Shown here piece by piece: positions 54,566-63,901 of a stretch of 64,000 nt of DNA. Numbering within the stretch: position 1 is the stretch's first letter; each line of letters starts with the position of its first letter. The DNA comes from Caldilineaceae bacterium bin34 (GTDB taxonomy: Bacteria > Chloroflexota > Anaerolineae > Caldilineales > Caldilineaceae), in NCBI GenBank assembly GCA_002238555.1, contig MPMO01000011.1, positions 1 to 64,000 on the forward strand, written 5' to 3'. Below the pieces are notes generated by a model that had not been told where the DNA came from, searched no databases, and saw only the letters and a list, made by a program, of their open reading frames with translations. Position numbers and translations under genes: made by a program.

Positions 54566-56248
54566 ATGACCAAGTACATCTTTGTTACAGGCGGTGTCGT
54601 GTCCGGCATCGGCAAGGGGGTGGTTGCAGCCTCAATCGGGGTGCTGATGCGCAGCCGCGGTTTGAGCGTGGGTGCCCTGAAACTGGATCCCTACCTGAAC
54701 GTCGATCCCGGAACCATGTCGCCGTACCAGCACGGTGAGGTGTTCGTTACCAGTGAAGGTGCGGAGACGGATCTCGATCTGGGTCACTATGAACGCTTCA
54801 TCGGCAGTGGTTTGTCGTCCCTGAGCAATGTGACCAGTGGACAGATTTACGCCGATCTGCTCAGTGACGAGCGGAGCGGCGCCAAGTATCTGGGCGGCAC
54901 CATCCAGGTGGTACCGCACGTGACGGATCAGATCAAGGCAGCCATTCGCGATTCGTTTCGCGACGACGATCCGGACGTGGCGTTGATCGAGATTGGCGGC
55001 ACCGTTGGTGACATCGAGGGCCTGCCGTTCCTGGAGGCCATTCGCCAGATGTACAGCGAGATTGGACCGTCGAACTCGCTGTTCGTCCACGTGACGCTGC
55101 TCCCGTACCTGCAGTCCTCCAAGGAACTCAAGACCAAGCCCACGCAGCATAGCGTGCGGACGCTGCGCAGCAACGGCCAGCCGCCCGATGTCATTGTGTT
55201 GCGCAGCGACCTGCCGATACCGGCCGAATTGATGGACAAGGTGGCGCTGCACTGCGATGTGGCCCGCGGCGCGGTAATCCCCTTGGAAACGGCATCGACC
55301 CACTACAGTGTCCCGCTGGCGCTGGAGGAAGCCGGGCTGGGCCGGTGGATTGCCGATCACTTCCGGCTGCGTCAGTACCGGGCTCCCAGCGGCGAATTGG
55401 AACATCTGCGGACCTACGTGGATGCCAGCACGGGAGACCATCCGCCGGTGACGATCGGCATCGTCGGCAAGTATGTGTCCCTGGAGGATGCCTACATCAG
55501 CGTCAAGGAGGCACTGGATCATTCATGCGCGGACCTGGGCCGCCGGCTTGATCTCAGGTGGATCAACTCCGAACTGCTGGAGGAGGCGGATCCCGCGATG
55601 TACCTGGAGGGCCTGGACGGCATTGTGGTGCCGGGCGGTTTCGGCCCCCGGGGCATCGAGGGCAAGGTGGCCGCGGCCGCCTACGCCCGACGCAACCAGG
55701 TTCCGTATCTGGGACTGTGTCTTGGCATGCAGGTAATGTGTCTGGAACTGGCGCGCGATGCGCTTGACGACCCCCAGGCCAACAGCACCGAATTCGACCC
55801 GCTGACGGCGCATCCCGTCATCGATCTCATGCCGGATCAGATCTCCGTGGTCGACAAGGGCGGGACCATGCGGCGGGGCAGCTATCCGTGTCGCCTGGAG
55901 GAGGGATCCATTGCCGCCGACGCCTATGCGCGTCTGGGGCTGGGGCCCAACATTACCGAACGGCACCGCCACCGCTACGAGTTCAACAACAAGTACCGAT
56001 CGCCGCTCGAGGAGGCGGGCCTGAGGTTGTCGGGCCAGTCGCCGGACGGCCGACTGGTTGAGATTGCGGAACTGGAAGGCCATTCCTTCATGGTGGGCTG
56101 CCAGTTCCATCCGGAATTCCAGAGTCGGCCGACGGAACCGCATCCGTTGTTCCGCCGGTTTGTCGAGGCGGCGGTGGAACATCCGGACGCCACCCTCCGG
56201 GATGAGGTGGCCCAATTGCTCGACGTTGGCGGTGACGCCGACGACTAG
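54566..56248 (+). CDS. pyrG: CTP synthase
   Basis: Converts UTP to CTP with ATP and glutamine. The synthetase domain starts with KYIFVTGGVVSGIGKGVVAASIG and the amidotransferase domain has the nucleophile Cys385 in GLCLGMQVM and the HPE end CQFHPEF. The length of 560 is usual. The ATG at 54566 matches the family's N-terminus; the frame also runs upstream across the acpS end. Confidence 0.96.
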   Translation: MTKYIFVTGGVVSGIGKGVVAASIGVLMRSRGLSVGALKLDPYLNVDPGTMSPYQHGEVFVTSEGAETDLDLGHYERFIGSGLSSLSNVTSGQIYADLLSDERSGAKYLGGTIQVVPHVTDQIKAAIRDSFRDDDPDVALIEIGGTVGDIEGLPFLEAIRQMYSEIGPSNSLFVHVTLLPYLQSSKELKTKPTQHSVRTLRSNGQPPDVIVLRSDLPIPAELMDKVALHCDVARGAVIPLETASTHYSVPLALEEAGLGRWIADHFRLRQYRAPSGELEHLRTYVDASTGDHPPVTIGIVGKYVSLEDAYISVKEALDHSCADLGRRLDLRWINSELLEEADPAMYLEGLDGIVVPGGFGPRGIEGKVAAAAYARRNQVPYLGLCLGMQVMCLELARDALDDPQANSTEFDPLTAHPVIDLMPDQISVVDKGGTMRRGSYPCRLEEGSIAADAYARLGLGPNITERHRHRYEFNNKYRSPLEEAGLRLSGQSPDGRLVEIAELEGHSFMVGCQFHPEFQSRPTEPHPLFRRFVEAAVEHPDATLRDEVAQLLDVGGDADD

Positions 56249-56323
56249 CGTTCCATTGTTTTGCGCAGGGGGCCGTTGTCCGCGCAGCAGGCACCCGCGC
56301 CCAGACCAGGAAGGTTGACAGGT

Positions 56324-57085
56324 ATGGCCGGACATTCCAAGTGGGCGAACATCAAGCGCCGCAAGGGTGCCGTGGACGCCGCGCGCGGCAAAATCTTCAC
56401 GCGTCTGACGCGCGAAATCCAGGTGGCGGCACGCGCGGGGGACGATCCCGATGCCAACTTCACACTGCGCCTGGCGGTGGAACGGGCGCGGGCGGAGAAC
56501 ATGCCGCGGGACACGATCAACCGCGCCATTCGCCGCGGCGCCGGCAAGGACAAGGACGCTGCCCAGTTCGAGGAAGTGACCTACGAAGGCTATGGTCCCC
56601 ACGGCGTGGCATTGCTGATCGAGTGTTTGAGCGACAACCGCAACCGGACCATCGCCGAGGTGCGACGGGTCTTCAACCGGGCCAATTCGGCCTTGGCCGA
56701 GCCCAACGCCGTGGCCTGGCAGTTCACGCGTCGCGGCCTCATATTGGTTGAAGCGGACGCAGGGGAGGCCGAACTCGACGGCGAGGACGTGTTCATGGAG
56801 GCACTGGAGGCCGGTGCCGAGGACATCGAGGAGGACGACGGCACGTTCGAGATCTACACGGAGGGCACCGCTTTGGCACAGACCGCGGACAACCTGCGCC
56901 AGGCCGGTCTTCCGGTTCGGTCCGTCGAGCTGATCATGCATCCCAACCAGACCATCGACCTGGTTCCGGGCGACGCCAAGACGGTTCTGCGGATGGTGGA
57001 GGCGCTGGAGGACCTGGACGACGTCAAGCAGGTGTTCCACAACCTGACCCTCAACCCCGAAGTCCTCGCGGAGATGGCCGGCTAG
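56324..57085 (+). CDS. yebC: YebC/PmpR-family transcriptional regulator or translation factor
   Basis: A 253-residue cytoplasmic protein of the TACO1/YebC family, found to bind DNA in some bacteria and to help ribosomes at poly-proline-type stalls in others. The N-terminus MAGHSKWANIKRRKGAVDAARGK and the acidic mid-region are diagnostic. It is directly upstream of ruvC, its most common neighbour across bacteria. Confidence 0.93.
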   Translation: MAGHSKWANIKRRKGAVDAARGKIFTRLTREIQVAARAGDDPDANFTLRLAVERARAENMPRDTINRAIRRGAGKDKDAAQFEEVTYEGYGPHGVALLIECLSDNRNRTIAEVRRVFNRANSALAEPNAVAWQFTRRGLILVEADAGEAELDGEDVFMEALEAGAEDIEEDDGTFEIYTEGTALAQTADNLRQAGLPVRSVELIMHPNQTIDLVPGDAKTVLRMVEALEDLDDVKQVFHNLTLNPEVLAEMAG

Positions 57086-57094
57086 GATCGATGC

Positions 57095-57613
57095 ATGTCC
57101 CTGGTACTTGGCATTGACCCCGGCATCGCCCGGTTGGGCTACGGTCTGGTGCGGGAGCGGCCGGACCGTTCGCTCGGATTCGTGGACTGCGGAGTGATCA
57201 CCACCCCGGCAGGCTGGGAACTGGAGGACCGGCTGCAGGAGGTCAACTCGGACATCGGCGCCCTGTTGGACGAACACCGTCCCGAGGCCGTGGCCATGGA
57301 ACAGCTCACCTTCGGCAGCAACAGTCCGACGGCCTTCGCGGTTGGCTGCGTTTGCGGTGTGGTCATGTCCAACGCGGCCGGTCGCGGGATGAAGGTGTCG
57401 CTGTATGCGCCGGCTCAGGTTAAACAGCAGCTGACCGGAACGGGCCGGGCCGACAAGCAACAGATGCAACAGATGGTCCGGTTGACCCTCAGCCTCGACG
57501 CGATTCCCCGCCCGGACGACGCGGCGGACGGGTGGGCGGTGGCCCTCTGCCACCTGTACCGGCAGAAGTTCCGGACCGTGGTGCTCGATCAAACCGGGGG
57601 CCCGACACGATGA
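57095..57613 (+). CDS. ruvC: Crossover junction endodeoxyribonuclease RuvC
   Basis: Resolves Holliday junctions by symmetric cleavage. Acidic residues fit GIDPGIARLGYG (Asp8), AVAMEQLTFGSN and PRPDDAADG. The length of 172 is typical. The stop overlaps the ruvA ATG by four bases. ruvB is not in the window. Confidence 0.93.
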   Translation: MSLVLGIDPGIARLGYGLVRERPDRSLGFVDCGVITTPAGWELEDRLQEVNSDIGALLDEHRPEAVAMEQLTFGSNSPTAFAVGCVCGVVMSNAAGRGMKVSLYAPAQVKQQLTGTGRADKQQMQQMVRLTLSLDAIPRPDDAADGWAVALCHLYRQKFRTVVLDQTGGPTR

Positions 57614-58194
57614 TCAGGCGGTGTGCGGGAACGGTGGTCGGCGCCGACGACAACAGTGTGCACATTGCCCTGGCCTCGCTCCCGGATCTGGTACTGGAGA
57701 TCAACGTGCCCCAGATCCACCTGTCCGGCCTGGCGGCCGGCAGCGAGGTGGAATTGCACACCTACCTCCATGTGCGGGCCGAGGAGCTAAGCCTGTACGG
57801 TTTCCCGACCGAAGGGGACCTGAGGGTGTTTCAGAGATTGATTAGGGTCAGCGGGGTGGGGCCGCGGGCGGCCTGCAGCCTGCTGGGTGCACTCGGACCC
57901 GCGGAACTGGTGCAGGCGATCCTGTCGGATAGCCCCCAGATGATTGCGCAGGCCCCCGGCATCGGTCGGCGCACGGCCCAGAAGATCATTCTGGAGTTGA
58001 AGGACCGCGTGGAGGACCTGGTGGTTGACGCGGAGATGCCGGCTCCTGCCGCCGCACCCGATCGGGAACTGATTCAACTTCTCGTGGACATGGGTTTTCC
58101 CGTCGCGCAGGCCAGTCAGGCTGTGGCACAGGTTCCGGAAGATGTCGAGGCAATCGAGGAGCGCCTGAAGGCGGCGCTGCAGGTACTGGGATGA
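57610..58194 (+). CDS. ruvA: Holliday junction DNA helicase subunit RuvA
   Basis: Tetramer-forming protein that binds the junction and recruits the RuvB motor. Domains: N-terminal OB fold (TVVGADDNSVHIAL), helix-hairpin-helix pairs (RVSGVGPRAACSLL and APGIGRRTAQKIILELKD) and a C-terminal RuvB-binding helical domain. The length of 194 is normal. The ATGA overlap with ruvC fixes the start. Confidence 0.94.
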   Translation: MIRRCAGTVVGADDNSVHIALASLPDLVLEINVPQIHLSGLAAGSEVELHTYLHVRAEELSLYGFPTEGDLRVFQRLIRVSGVGPRAACSLLGALGPAELVQAILSDSPQMIAQAPGIGRRTAQKIILELKDRVEDLVVDAEMPAPAAAPDRELIQLLVDMGFPVAQASQAVAQVPEDVEAIEERLKAALQVLG

Positions 58195-58474
58195 AGCCCC
58201 ATGGCAATCTGCTGTGAGACGGAGAGTGTTCCTGAACCAGGAAGAACTCGGTTTCAGGCGTGGTGTACCCAATGATGGTGGAGTGCCAGGGTTTCTGATT
58301 TCAAGGGTGGCGGCTACGGATCCGCGTCACCGGGACCTTGTATGGCATTGAGCCACCAGTTTGATGCGCATGAACAACACTCCCGTCACTGGTCTTGGTT
58401 CGGTTGTTGAATCAGCAACTACCAGGGTGGTGAACGCTCTTCGGTTACAACCGAACCCAAACCAAGGTTCTGCC
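58195..58474. other. Leader region before the giant repeat gene
   Basis: This is 280 bases with in-frame starts for the next gene at 58361 (TTG), 58364 and 58370 (ATG), but the translation from there looks non-coding (rich in Arg and Pro). An AAGG lies shortly before the ATG at 58475. Confidence 0.4.
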
Positions 58475-61400
58475 ATGTCTGAACGTTTGCCTCCTCCATG
58501 GATCAAGGTCGCCAGCTTACCTGTAGGCAGGGAGGTCAGCCGCCTGGCTGTAACCGGTCCGCGCCGGTCAATCAGACCACGGACTTGGTTTCGGACCCAG
58601 GCCAACCGGGATCGAGGGTACCTTGCTCCAGGGGCACGGACTGGGGCTGGAACGTTGTTTTCAGTCCTTTTGTGGCTCCTTCTATTTAGTCCGGTGTTGG
58701 CAGCGAACCCATGCGCCGAAGCAAGACAGGATGATTCCTGGGTGGATCAGGGCACTGAGGCGTTTGCCGGTGCCTGTTCCACTATTGTGCTCGAACCCCT
58801 GGACTCGGCTTCCAATTGGTTCTATGAGCTGTTCAATAGGGAGCCGCCACTGGATGAAGGCCAGATTGAACTTGAGATTGTTGATGTAAACCAGTGGGAG
58901 TTTCTTGATGAGACCACCAAGGCGCGTTTTCGGGACGTGGGACTAACTTCCGACATGCCTCGTCGGACAGAGGCAGAAGCCGAAGCCTTGTACGAAGAAG
59001 TTCCCGGTACTACCCGGGCCTTGGGCGAGGAGCGTCTACTGCAGTTTCTCGACACCCATACCTTGACCTACGTCACTCCGATTGACGATGTCGTGCATCT
59101 AGCCGACGGCCCGGACAATCTGGTGTGGGAGCTGCAGTCCTTGAATAAGGCACGAGGTGAGCGGCCCATGACGGCCGAAGAGTTGGCCGCAGCAGTCATT
59201 GCACTGGGACGCAAGGAACAGGAAGCTGTTTCTCTCTCCGGCCAAACCTGGTATGTGCTGAATCGGGATCCGGGGTTCATGGACTGGTTCAAACAGCTGG
59301 GCCTGGATGACCGTACCCGAACCCAGGCAGAGGCGTTAGAGCTATACAAGACGATCCCCGAAGCCTTCCGCAATCAGGGTATCTGGGCGGTCTGGCATTT
59401 CCTGGAAGTTCATGCCCTGACCTACCGCCTGCCAGTTGGGGTTGCTCCGCAGCTGGCGAGTTCCTTCGGCAATGTTGTGTGGGAGGACCGCCGGGTACAT
59501 GCAAGCCGAAGGGGTCGTCCCATGACGGCCTCGGACATCGCGGTGGCTGAACAGGCACTGTGGGCGAGAAGCGTGACGGCTGGGCATCCATCCAGTAGAA
59601 CTTGGTACAGGCTCCTCCAAGATCGTGAAGCCCTGAATTGGTTGCGCTTGGCCGGGGAGCAGGCCCTGACCGGATTCACCGGTACGCTGGCGGAAGTGCG
59701 GGAGGTGTACGAGTCGATGCCTGAGCTGGTTCGGGTAGCGGGACCTGACGCAGTCCGCATGTATCTGACCACCCACAGTCCGGTCCACACACCCGGATTG
59801 ATCCGCAGGGATTCGGTAGCTTGGTACTTGCCACGCGCGATCGCCGTTGACAACTTGGTGTGGGAGGCACACGAGTTGGCTGAAGGCCGCGGGCCGCGCG
59901 CGATGACGTTCATCGAAATTGACGCGGCCGAACAGGTGCTGCGAACCAGGTTCGAAGCCGCAGAGAGCTCAATGGCACTTGGATTTGTCCCCGAAATCAG
60001 GCTTCCACAGCCAGTACTTGGGGACATACCAGGCGACGTTCGCGGACGGCTGGCCCGATTGGGTCTGACATCGGATCAGCCGGACAGGATGCCTTCGGAG
60101 ATTCTTGCCATCTACGCCTCAATCCCAGCTTCGGTCAGAGTTCGGGGTAAGGCCCAGGTGGAAGACTTCTTGGACCGTTTCACCATCTCCCATCCGGTGC
60201 CGGCGGCATTTGAGCCCGGGCACCCGGTTCCACCGATGGCATTGGTGTGGGACAAACATGGAACGGTTCGTGCACGGGGAAACCGCCCCATGTCGCCCGA
60301 AGAGATCCTGGCCGCCAAGTCTCGGGTGTTGAGGGTTGCTGCAGAGGCTATGCCGATGGCGACATGGTCGGTACTCAAGAACAACCCAGAGTTCAGGCTC
60401 TATTTTGATCAACTGAAGGAAGATTGGTCGGTGCCGGAGGAGATCAATGCACTTGACCTCTACCTAACCATCCCGCGGTCTGTTTTGCTGCTGGGTCCTG
60501 ACGCAGTCCTTCGATTCCTATCTGAGTTTGACCTCTCCCAGAAGCGGCCCGTATCCGAGTTTCTGGCTTTGGCCAATGCCCCGACCAATCTGGCCTGGGA
60601 GACCAAGGAGTTCACCGCCGCGCGCGGCGACCACAATTTGATGTCCCAGGAGTCAGAACCCGGCACCGGGTCTGCAGGAGTGCCGTTCTTCTCCGTGGAA
60701 GGGGACAGTTGGGACACTTTGGACGAATCGCTGAAGCGGCGGCTGGCCTTCGTGGGGCTGACACCCAACACCCGGCACCGCACGTTTGACGAAACCGTTG
60801 CCCTGTACCGGTCCATTCCCGCAGCCGTGCGGGATCAGGGCAACGAAGCAGTCCGGGATTTCCTGGAAATTCACACCGTGTCCAGGAAGATTTCGCTGGC
60901 GGAGTTGCGGGAAGTGGCTACTAGTTCCCGCAATAGCGTGTGGGAATCGTTTGCAACCGCCCTTGCGCGGGGTAATAGGCCTGCCACCGAGGAAGAAATT
61001 GCCGCGGCCAGACAGGATCTGGTCGAGACCTACATTCAAGATCTGGAAGTCTTGAAGGCGGATGGAGTCACTGCAGGTCTGGTGGCGGGAATATATGTGG
61101 GCAGTCGGTACGTGCTGCCCAGACTCCAGTCACCACCACCTCCTGTAACCGACAGCGGAACCTGGGGCACACTGGATCCACTGCTGCGCCAGAGATTCGC
61201 GGGGCGTGGCATACCGGTGGGTTTGCCACGCCGTACGGCCCTTGAGGCGCAAGCCTTATACGAAACTGTCCCATCGGCAATTCGCGTGCAAGGTGATGCC
61301 TCGGTCCAGGATTTCCTGGACACCCATGCCTTGTCCTATCGCAAACCGGTAACTGAGTTTCCGGATTTGGCAAGGGTACCGGGCAACACTGTCTGGGAAC

Positions 61401-62629
61401 CCTTGGATGTGGCAATTGCTCGCGGCAACCGGCCACTGACCGCCTGGGAGGAGTATCAGGCCAGACGAGCCACTGCCAGGGCAGCCAGATTAGCCACGAC
61501 CCGCAGTGGCATGACCTGGGTGGCCCTCAACGAGGATCAGGCGTTTGTGAACAACCTCAAACGTCGCGGCTTGAGTGGTCTTAACCGGACCTGGACACAA
61601 GTAGAAGCCAAACGTTTGTACAGCAAGATTCCGCTGGGGGTTCGGAATCAGGGACCGGATGCCGTCAAGACATTCCTGGCCGAGTACGACCTGTCCCACA
61701 TCGAGTCTGTTTCGGGAAATCCTGCACGGGCCAAGGACTTGAATAATGTGGTTTGGGAGGATCCTTCTCAGAATAGGGCGCGTCGCGCGAACAACATGAG
61801 CCGATCGGAATTGCTCAAAGCCCGTGGGAACTTGGCACGCGAAGGATTGCAGGCCGGCTCGCGCTCCAACCGTACTTGGTACGCCATCGCTCAGGATCCG
61901 GAACGCCTGGCGAGGATCCGACAACTGGGATTGCCGGAAGGGCAGCTCCACACGCGGTTCGATGCAAAGTCCATGTACGAGAAAATCCCTCGCGAGGTCC
62001 GGGAGTTGGGTGTGGATCAGGTTGATGAGTTCATCAAGGATTTCGATCTTTCCCACAGGCTGGGCCGTTCAGTGAAGGTTGATGACGATCTCGACATCAC
62101 TTGGGAAAAGCGGAGCAGCAAACTGAGACGGGGGACCGGCCCCATGTCGGACAGGCAGTTCAACAATGGCCGCAAGGCTCTTGCCAATGAAGTTTCCACG
62201 GCTTCCAAGTCGCTCAAAGAGGTGAAAAACATTGCCCGGAAGGCCACACTCAAGACTGCGGCCGGTGGTGTCCTGAAAGGAGGTTTAGCAGGAGCCGCAC
62301 TCGAGCTGCCGATTTCTGGAGTTGAAAGTTTTTTCGAATGGCACCACGGCCGCATGACAACAGAAGAGGCTATTGTGCAGGCAGCACTCAACACCGGCAT
62401 GTCCGCGGCGTTTGGTGCAGGTATTGTGTTGGCGATGTCCACTGCAGGACCTGTCACAACCACGCTTGCAGCGTCGTATGCAGCCTCGTTTCCCATTACT
62501 GCCGGTATTGTGGCGACAGCAACCCCTGTGATTGTACCGGTCGTTGTAGTAGTGGGAGTCGGGTCCACACTCGTGTTCGCTGTTCACCGGATTTGTACAG
62601 CAGCCCAACCCGGGCCTGCTGCGTCTTAA
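58475..62629 (+). CDS. Giant protein of nine degenerate, possibly HNH-derived repeats
   Basis: About 1384 residues; I know no characterised homologue. A hydrophobic segment (TLFSVLLWLLLFSPVLAA, about 60-77) suggests export or anchoring. Nine repeats of about 115-130 residues follow, each ending in N-x-VWE: the VWE-type triads start at residues 217, 335, 462, 591, 707, 822, 973, 1093 and 1209. Each repeat has RLGLxxxxxRT, ALYxxIPxxVRxxG, AVxxFLxxHxLS and ARGxRPM. Repeat 8 keeps DLSHIESVS...NNVVWEDPSQN, which is like an HNH-nuclease H-N-N pattern; most others have lost the His. The C-terminus is a Gly/Ala/Val-rich probable membrane region. Codon use is lower in G/C than in neighbours. Start uncertain. 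Confidence 0.7.
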   Translation: MSERLPPPWIKVASLPVGREVSRLAVTGPRRSIRPRTWFRTQANRDRGYLAPGARTGAGTLFSVLLWLLLFSPVLAANPCAEARQDDSWVDQGTEAFAGACSTIVLEPLDSASNWFYELFNREPPLDEGQIELEIVDVNQWEFLDETTKARFRDVGLTSDMPRRTEAEAEALYEEVPGTTRALGEERLLQFLDTHTLTYVTPIDDVVHLADGPDNLVWELQSLNKARGERPMTAEELAAAVIALGRKEQEAVSLSGQTWYVLNRDPGFMDWFKQLGLDDRTRTQAEALELYKTIPEAFRNQGIWAVWHFLEVHALTYRLPVGVAPQLASSFGNVVWEDRRVHASRRGRPMTASDIAVAEQALWARSVTAGHPSSRTWYRLLQDREALNWLRLAGEQALTGFTGTLAEVREVYESMPELVRVAGPDAVRMYLTTHSPVHTPGLIRRDSVAWYLPRAIAVDNLVWEAHELAEGRGPRAMTFIEIDAAEQVLRTRFEAAESSMALGFVPEIRLPQPVLGDIPGDVRGRLARLGLTSDQPDRMPSEILAIYASIPASVRVRGKAQVEDFLDRFTISHPVPAAFEPGHPVPPMALVWDKHGTVRARGNRPMSPEEILAAKSRVLRVAAEAMPMATWSVLKNNPEFRLYFDQLKEDWSVPEEINALDLYLTIPRSVLLLGPDAVLRFLSEFDLSQKRPVSEFLALANAPTNLAWETKEFTAARGDHNLMSQESEPGTGSAGVPFFSVEGDSWDTLDESLKRRLAFVGLTPNTRHRTFDETVALYRSIPAAVRDQGNEAVRDFLEIHTVSRKISLAELREVATSSRNSVWESFATALARGNRPATEEEIAAARQDLVETYIQDLEVLKADGVTAGLVAGIYVGSRYVLPRLQSPPPPVTDSGTWGTLDPLLRQRFAGRGIPVGLPRRTALEAQALYETVPSAIRVQGDASVQDFLDTHALSYRKPVTEFPDLARVPGNTVWEPLDVAIARGNRPLTAWEEYQARRATARAARLATTRSGMTWVALNEDQAFVNNLKRRGLSGLNRTWTQVEAKRLYSKIPLGVRNQGPDAVKTFLAEYDLSHIESVSGNPARAKDLNNVVWEDPSQNRARRANNMSRSELLKARGNLAREGLQAGSRSNRTWYAIAQDPERLARIRQLGLPEGQLHTRFDAKSMYEKIPREVRELGVDQVDEFIKDFDLSHRLGRSVKVDDDLDITWEKRSSKLRRGTGPMSDRQFNNGRKALANEVSTASKSLKEVKNIARKATLKTAAGGVLKGGLAGAALELPISGVESFFEWHHGRMTTEEAIVQAALNTGMSAAFGAGIVLAMSTAGPVTTTLAASYAASFPITAGIVATATPVIVPVVVVVGVGSTLVFAVHRICTAAQPGPAAS

Positions 62630-62757
62630 CGAGTCAACCTGGATCGCGTGACTATGTTCTTCGACAGCGTTTGAGCGGGGACAGGAGGTCCGCATCCTTG
62701 CAACTTGGTGCTCGGTACCGTGGCGGCTCCGTGGTCAGTCACTGCGAGCATTACCAA

Positions 62758-62783
62758 CTGAAACCGCCCTGGGGCAGTTTCAG
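62758..62783 (+). terminator. Hairpin after the giant gene
   Basis: CTGAAAC and GTTTCAG form a seven-pair stem around an inner GCCC/GGGC stem. A T5 run lies 28 bases further. It separates the giant gene from efp. Confidence 0.45.
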
Positions 62784-62881
62784 GACTTCAGGCCTTCTGT
62801 GACTTGGCCGTTTTTGACAGTGCGCGGCACCCGGACTTACGATTTCGGCGATGGCGAGACAGTAGCGGCGGGAACCACCAC

Positions 62882-63439
62882 ATGGCGGACGTAACCAGCC
62901 TGCGCAAGGGCAATATCTTCGTGGAGGGCGATGTCCTCTGGCGCGTGATGGAGTTTCATCACATCAAGATGGCTCGGGGCGGTGCCACCATCCGGCTGAA
63001 GGTTCGCAACGTGCGGACCGGCTCCCTGGTCGAAAGGACCTTCAACAATGGTGCCCGGGTCGAGGACGTGAGGTTGGAAGGTCGCACCATGGAGTACCTC
63101 TATCCCGAAGGCGACCAGTACGTGTTCATGGACACCAGCACCTACGATCAAGTGTCCTTAACGCAGGAGATTCTGGGTGAGGCCTTGAACTACCTGTCCG
63201 ACAACCAGACCCTGGAGGTCGAGTTCTACGGCGAGGAGGCGTTGGGGGTGACCCTTCCGACGACCGTGGACTTGCGGGTCACATGGGCCGAAATGGCGGT
63301 CGCAGGCGACACCGCCAACAACCCGACCAAGGCCGTGGAACTGGAGTCGGGACTGAAGCTCCAGGTTCCCATGTTCGTCAAGGAAGGCGACACAATTCGG
63401 GTGGACACCCGCGACGGTCGGTACGTGACGCGGGTATAA
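62882..63439 (+). CDS. efp: Elongation factor P
   Basis: Helps ribosomes make bonds at poly-proline stretches. Three OB-like domains; the first starts MADVTSLRKGNIFVEGD, the last ends DTIRVDTRDGRYVTRV. The loop tip that enters the ribosome reads IKMARGGATIR, with Arg32 where most families have Lys. The ATIRLKVRNVRTG style is like that of Chloroflexota EF-P proteins I know. At 185 residues its length is normal. Stop overlaps a TATAAT for the following tRNA. Confidence 0.94.
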   Translation: MADVTSLRKGNIFVEGDVLWRVMEFHHIKMARGGATIRLKVRNVRTGSLVERTFNNGARVEDVRLEGRTMEYLYPEGDQYVFMDTSTYDQVSLTQEILGEALNYLSDNQTLEVEFYGEEALGVTLPTTVDLRVTWAEMAVAGDTANNPTKAVELESGLKLQVPMFVKEGDTIRVDTRDGRYVTRV

Positions 63440-63440
63440 T
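63435..63440 (+). promoter_or_regulatory. -10 box for tRNA-Thr inside the efp end
   Basis: A perfect TATAAT overlaps the efp stop codon and precedes the tRNA by 21 bases. No good -35 hexamer is seen. Confidence 0.5.
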
Positions 63441-63461
63441 CGCCGGACAGGCGATCATTTC

Positions 63462-63534
63462 GCCGCTGTAGCTCAGTTGGTAGAGCGACGCTCTCGTAAA
63501 GCGTAGGTCATCGGTTCGAGCCCGATCAGCGGCT
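63462..63534 (+). tRNA. tRNA-Thr (anticodon CGU)
   Basis: Acceptor GCCGCTG paired with CAGCGGC, T discriminator, D arm TAGCTCAGTTGGTAGAGC, anticodon stem ACGCT/AGCGT with loop CTCGTAA, and T arm with GTTCGAGC. CCA is not encoded; TTTTT follows and may end the transcript. Confidence 0.95.
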
Positions 63535-63586
63535 TTTTCGCCCTGGCAGCCACAACAGGTTGATCGTTCATCAAGGGAAGTGATCC

Positions 63587-63901
63587 ATGGCCCGCATGGT
63601 GCATTGCGTCAAGCTCAGCCGCGAGTTGGAGGGGTTGGACAAACCGCCCTACAAGTCGGAGATCGGCACGCGCATCTACAACGAAATCTCGAAGGATGCC
63701 TGGCAGATGTGGATGACCCAGTCGGTGATCCTGATCAACCACTACGGGCTGAGCCTTGGCGATCCCAAGGCGCACGACTTCTTGATGGCGCAGATGGAGG
63801 ACTTCTTCTTCGGTCCGGATGCGCCCATGCCGGAAGGTTGGACCCCCGAAGGCGTGGCCGGTTCGGGCATTCCGCAGCAGACCAAGGGATCGCCCTTCTA
63901 G
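63587..63901 (+). CDS. YggX-family Fe(2+)-trafficking/oxidative damage protein
   Basis: A 104-residue protein matching the YggX family, which protects iron-sulfur clusters against oxidation in enterobacteria. Seen: Cys7 (MARMVHCVKL), REL-EGLD, and the strongly conserved IGTRIYNEISKDAWQMW, then LINHYGLSL. It is about 13 residues longer than the enterobacterial form, in the loop before the C-terminus and in the tail. The ATG follows GGAAGTG. Confidence in the family is high; activity in this phylum is unproven. Confidence 0.85.
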   Translation: MARMVHCVKLSRELEGLDKPPYKSEIGTRIYNEISKDAWQMWMTQSVILINHYGLSLGDPKAHDFLMAQMEDFFFGPDAPMPEGWTPEGVAGSGIPQQTKGSPF

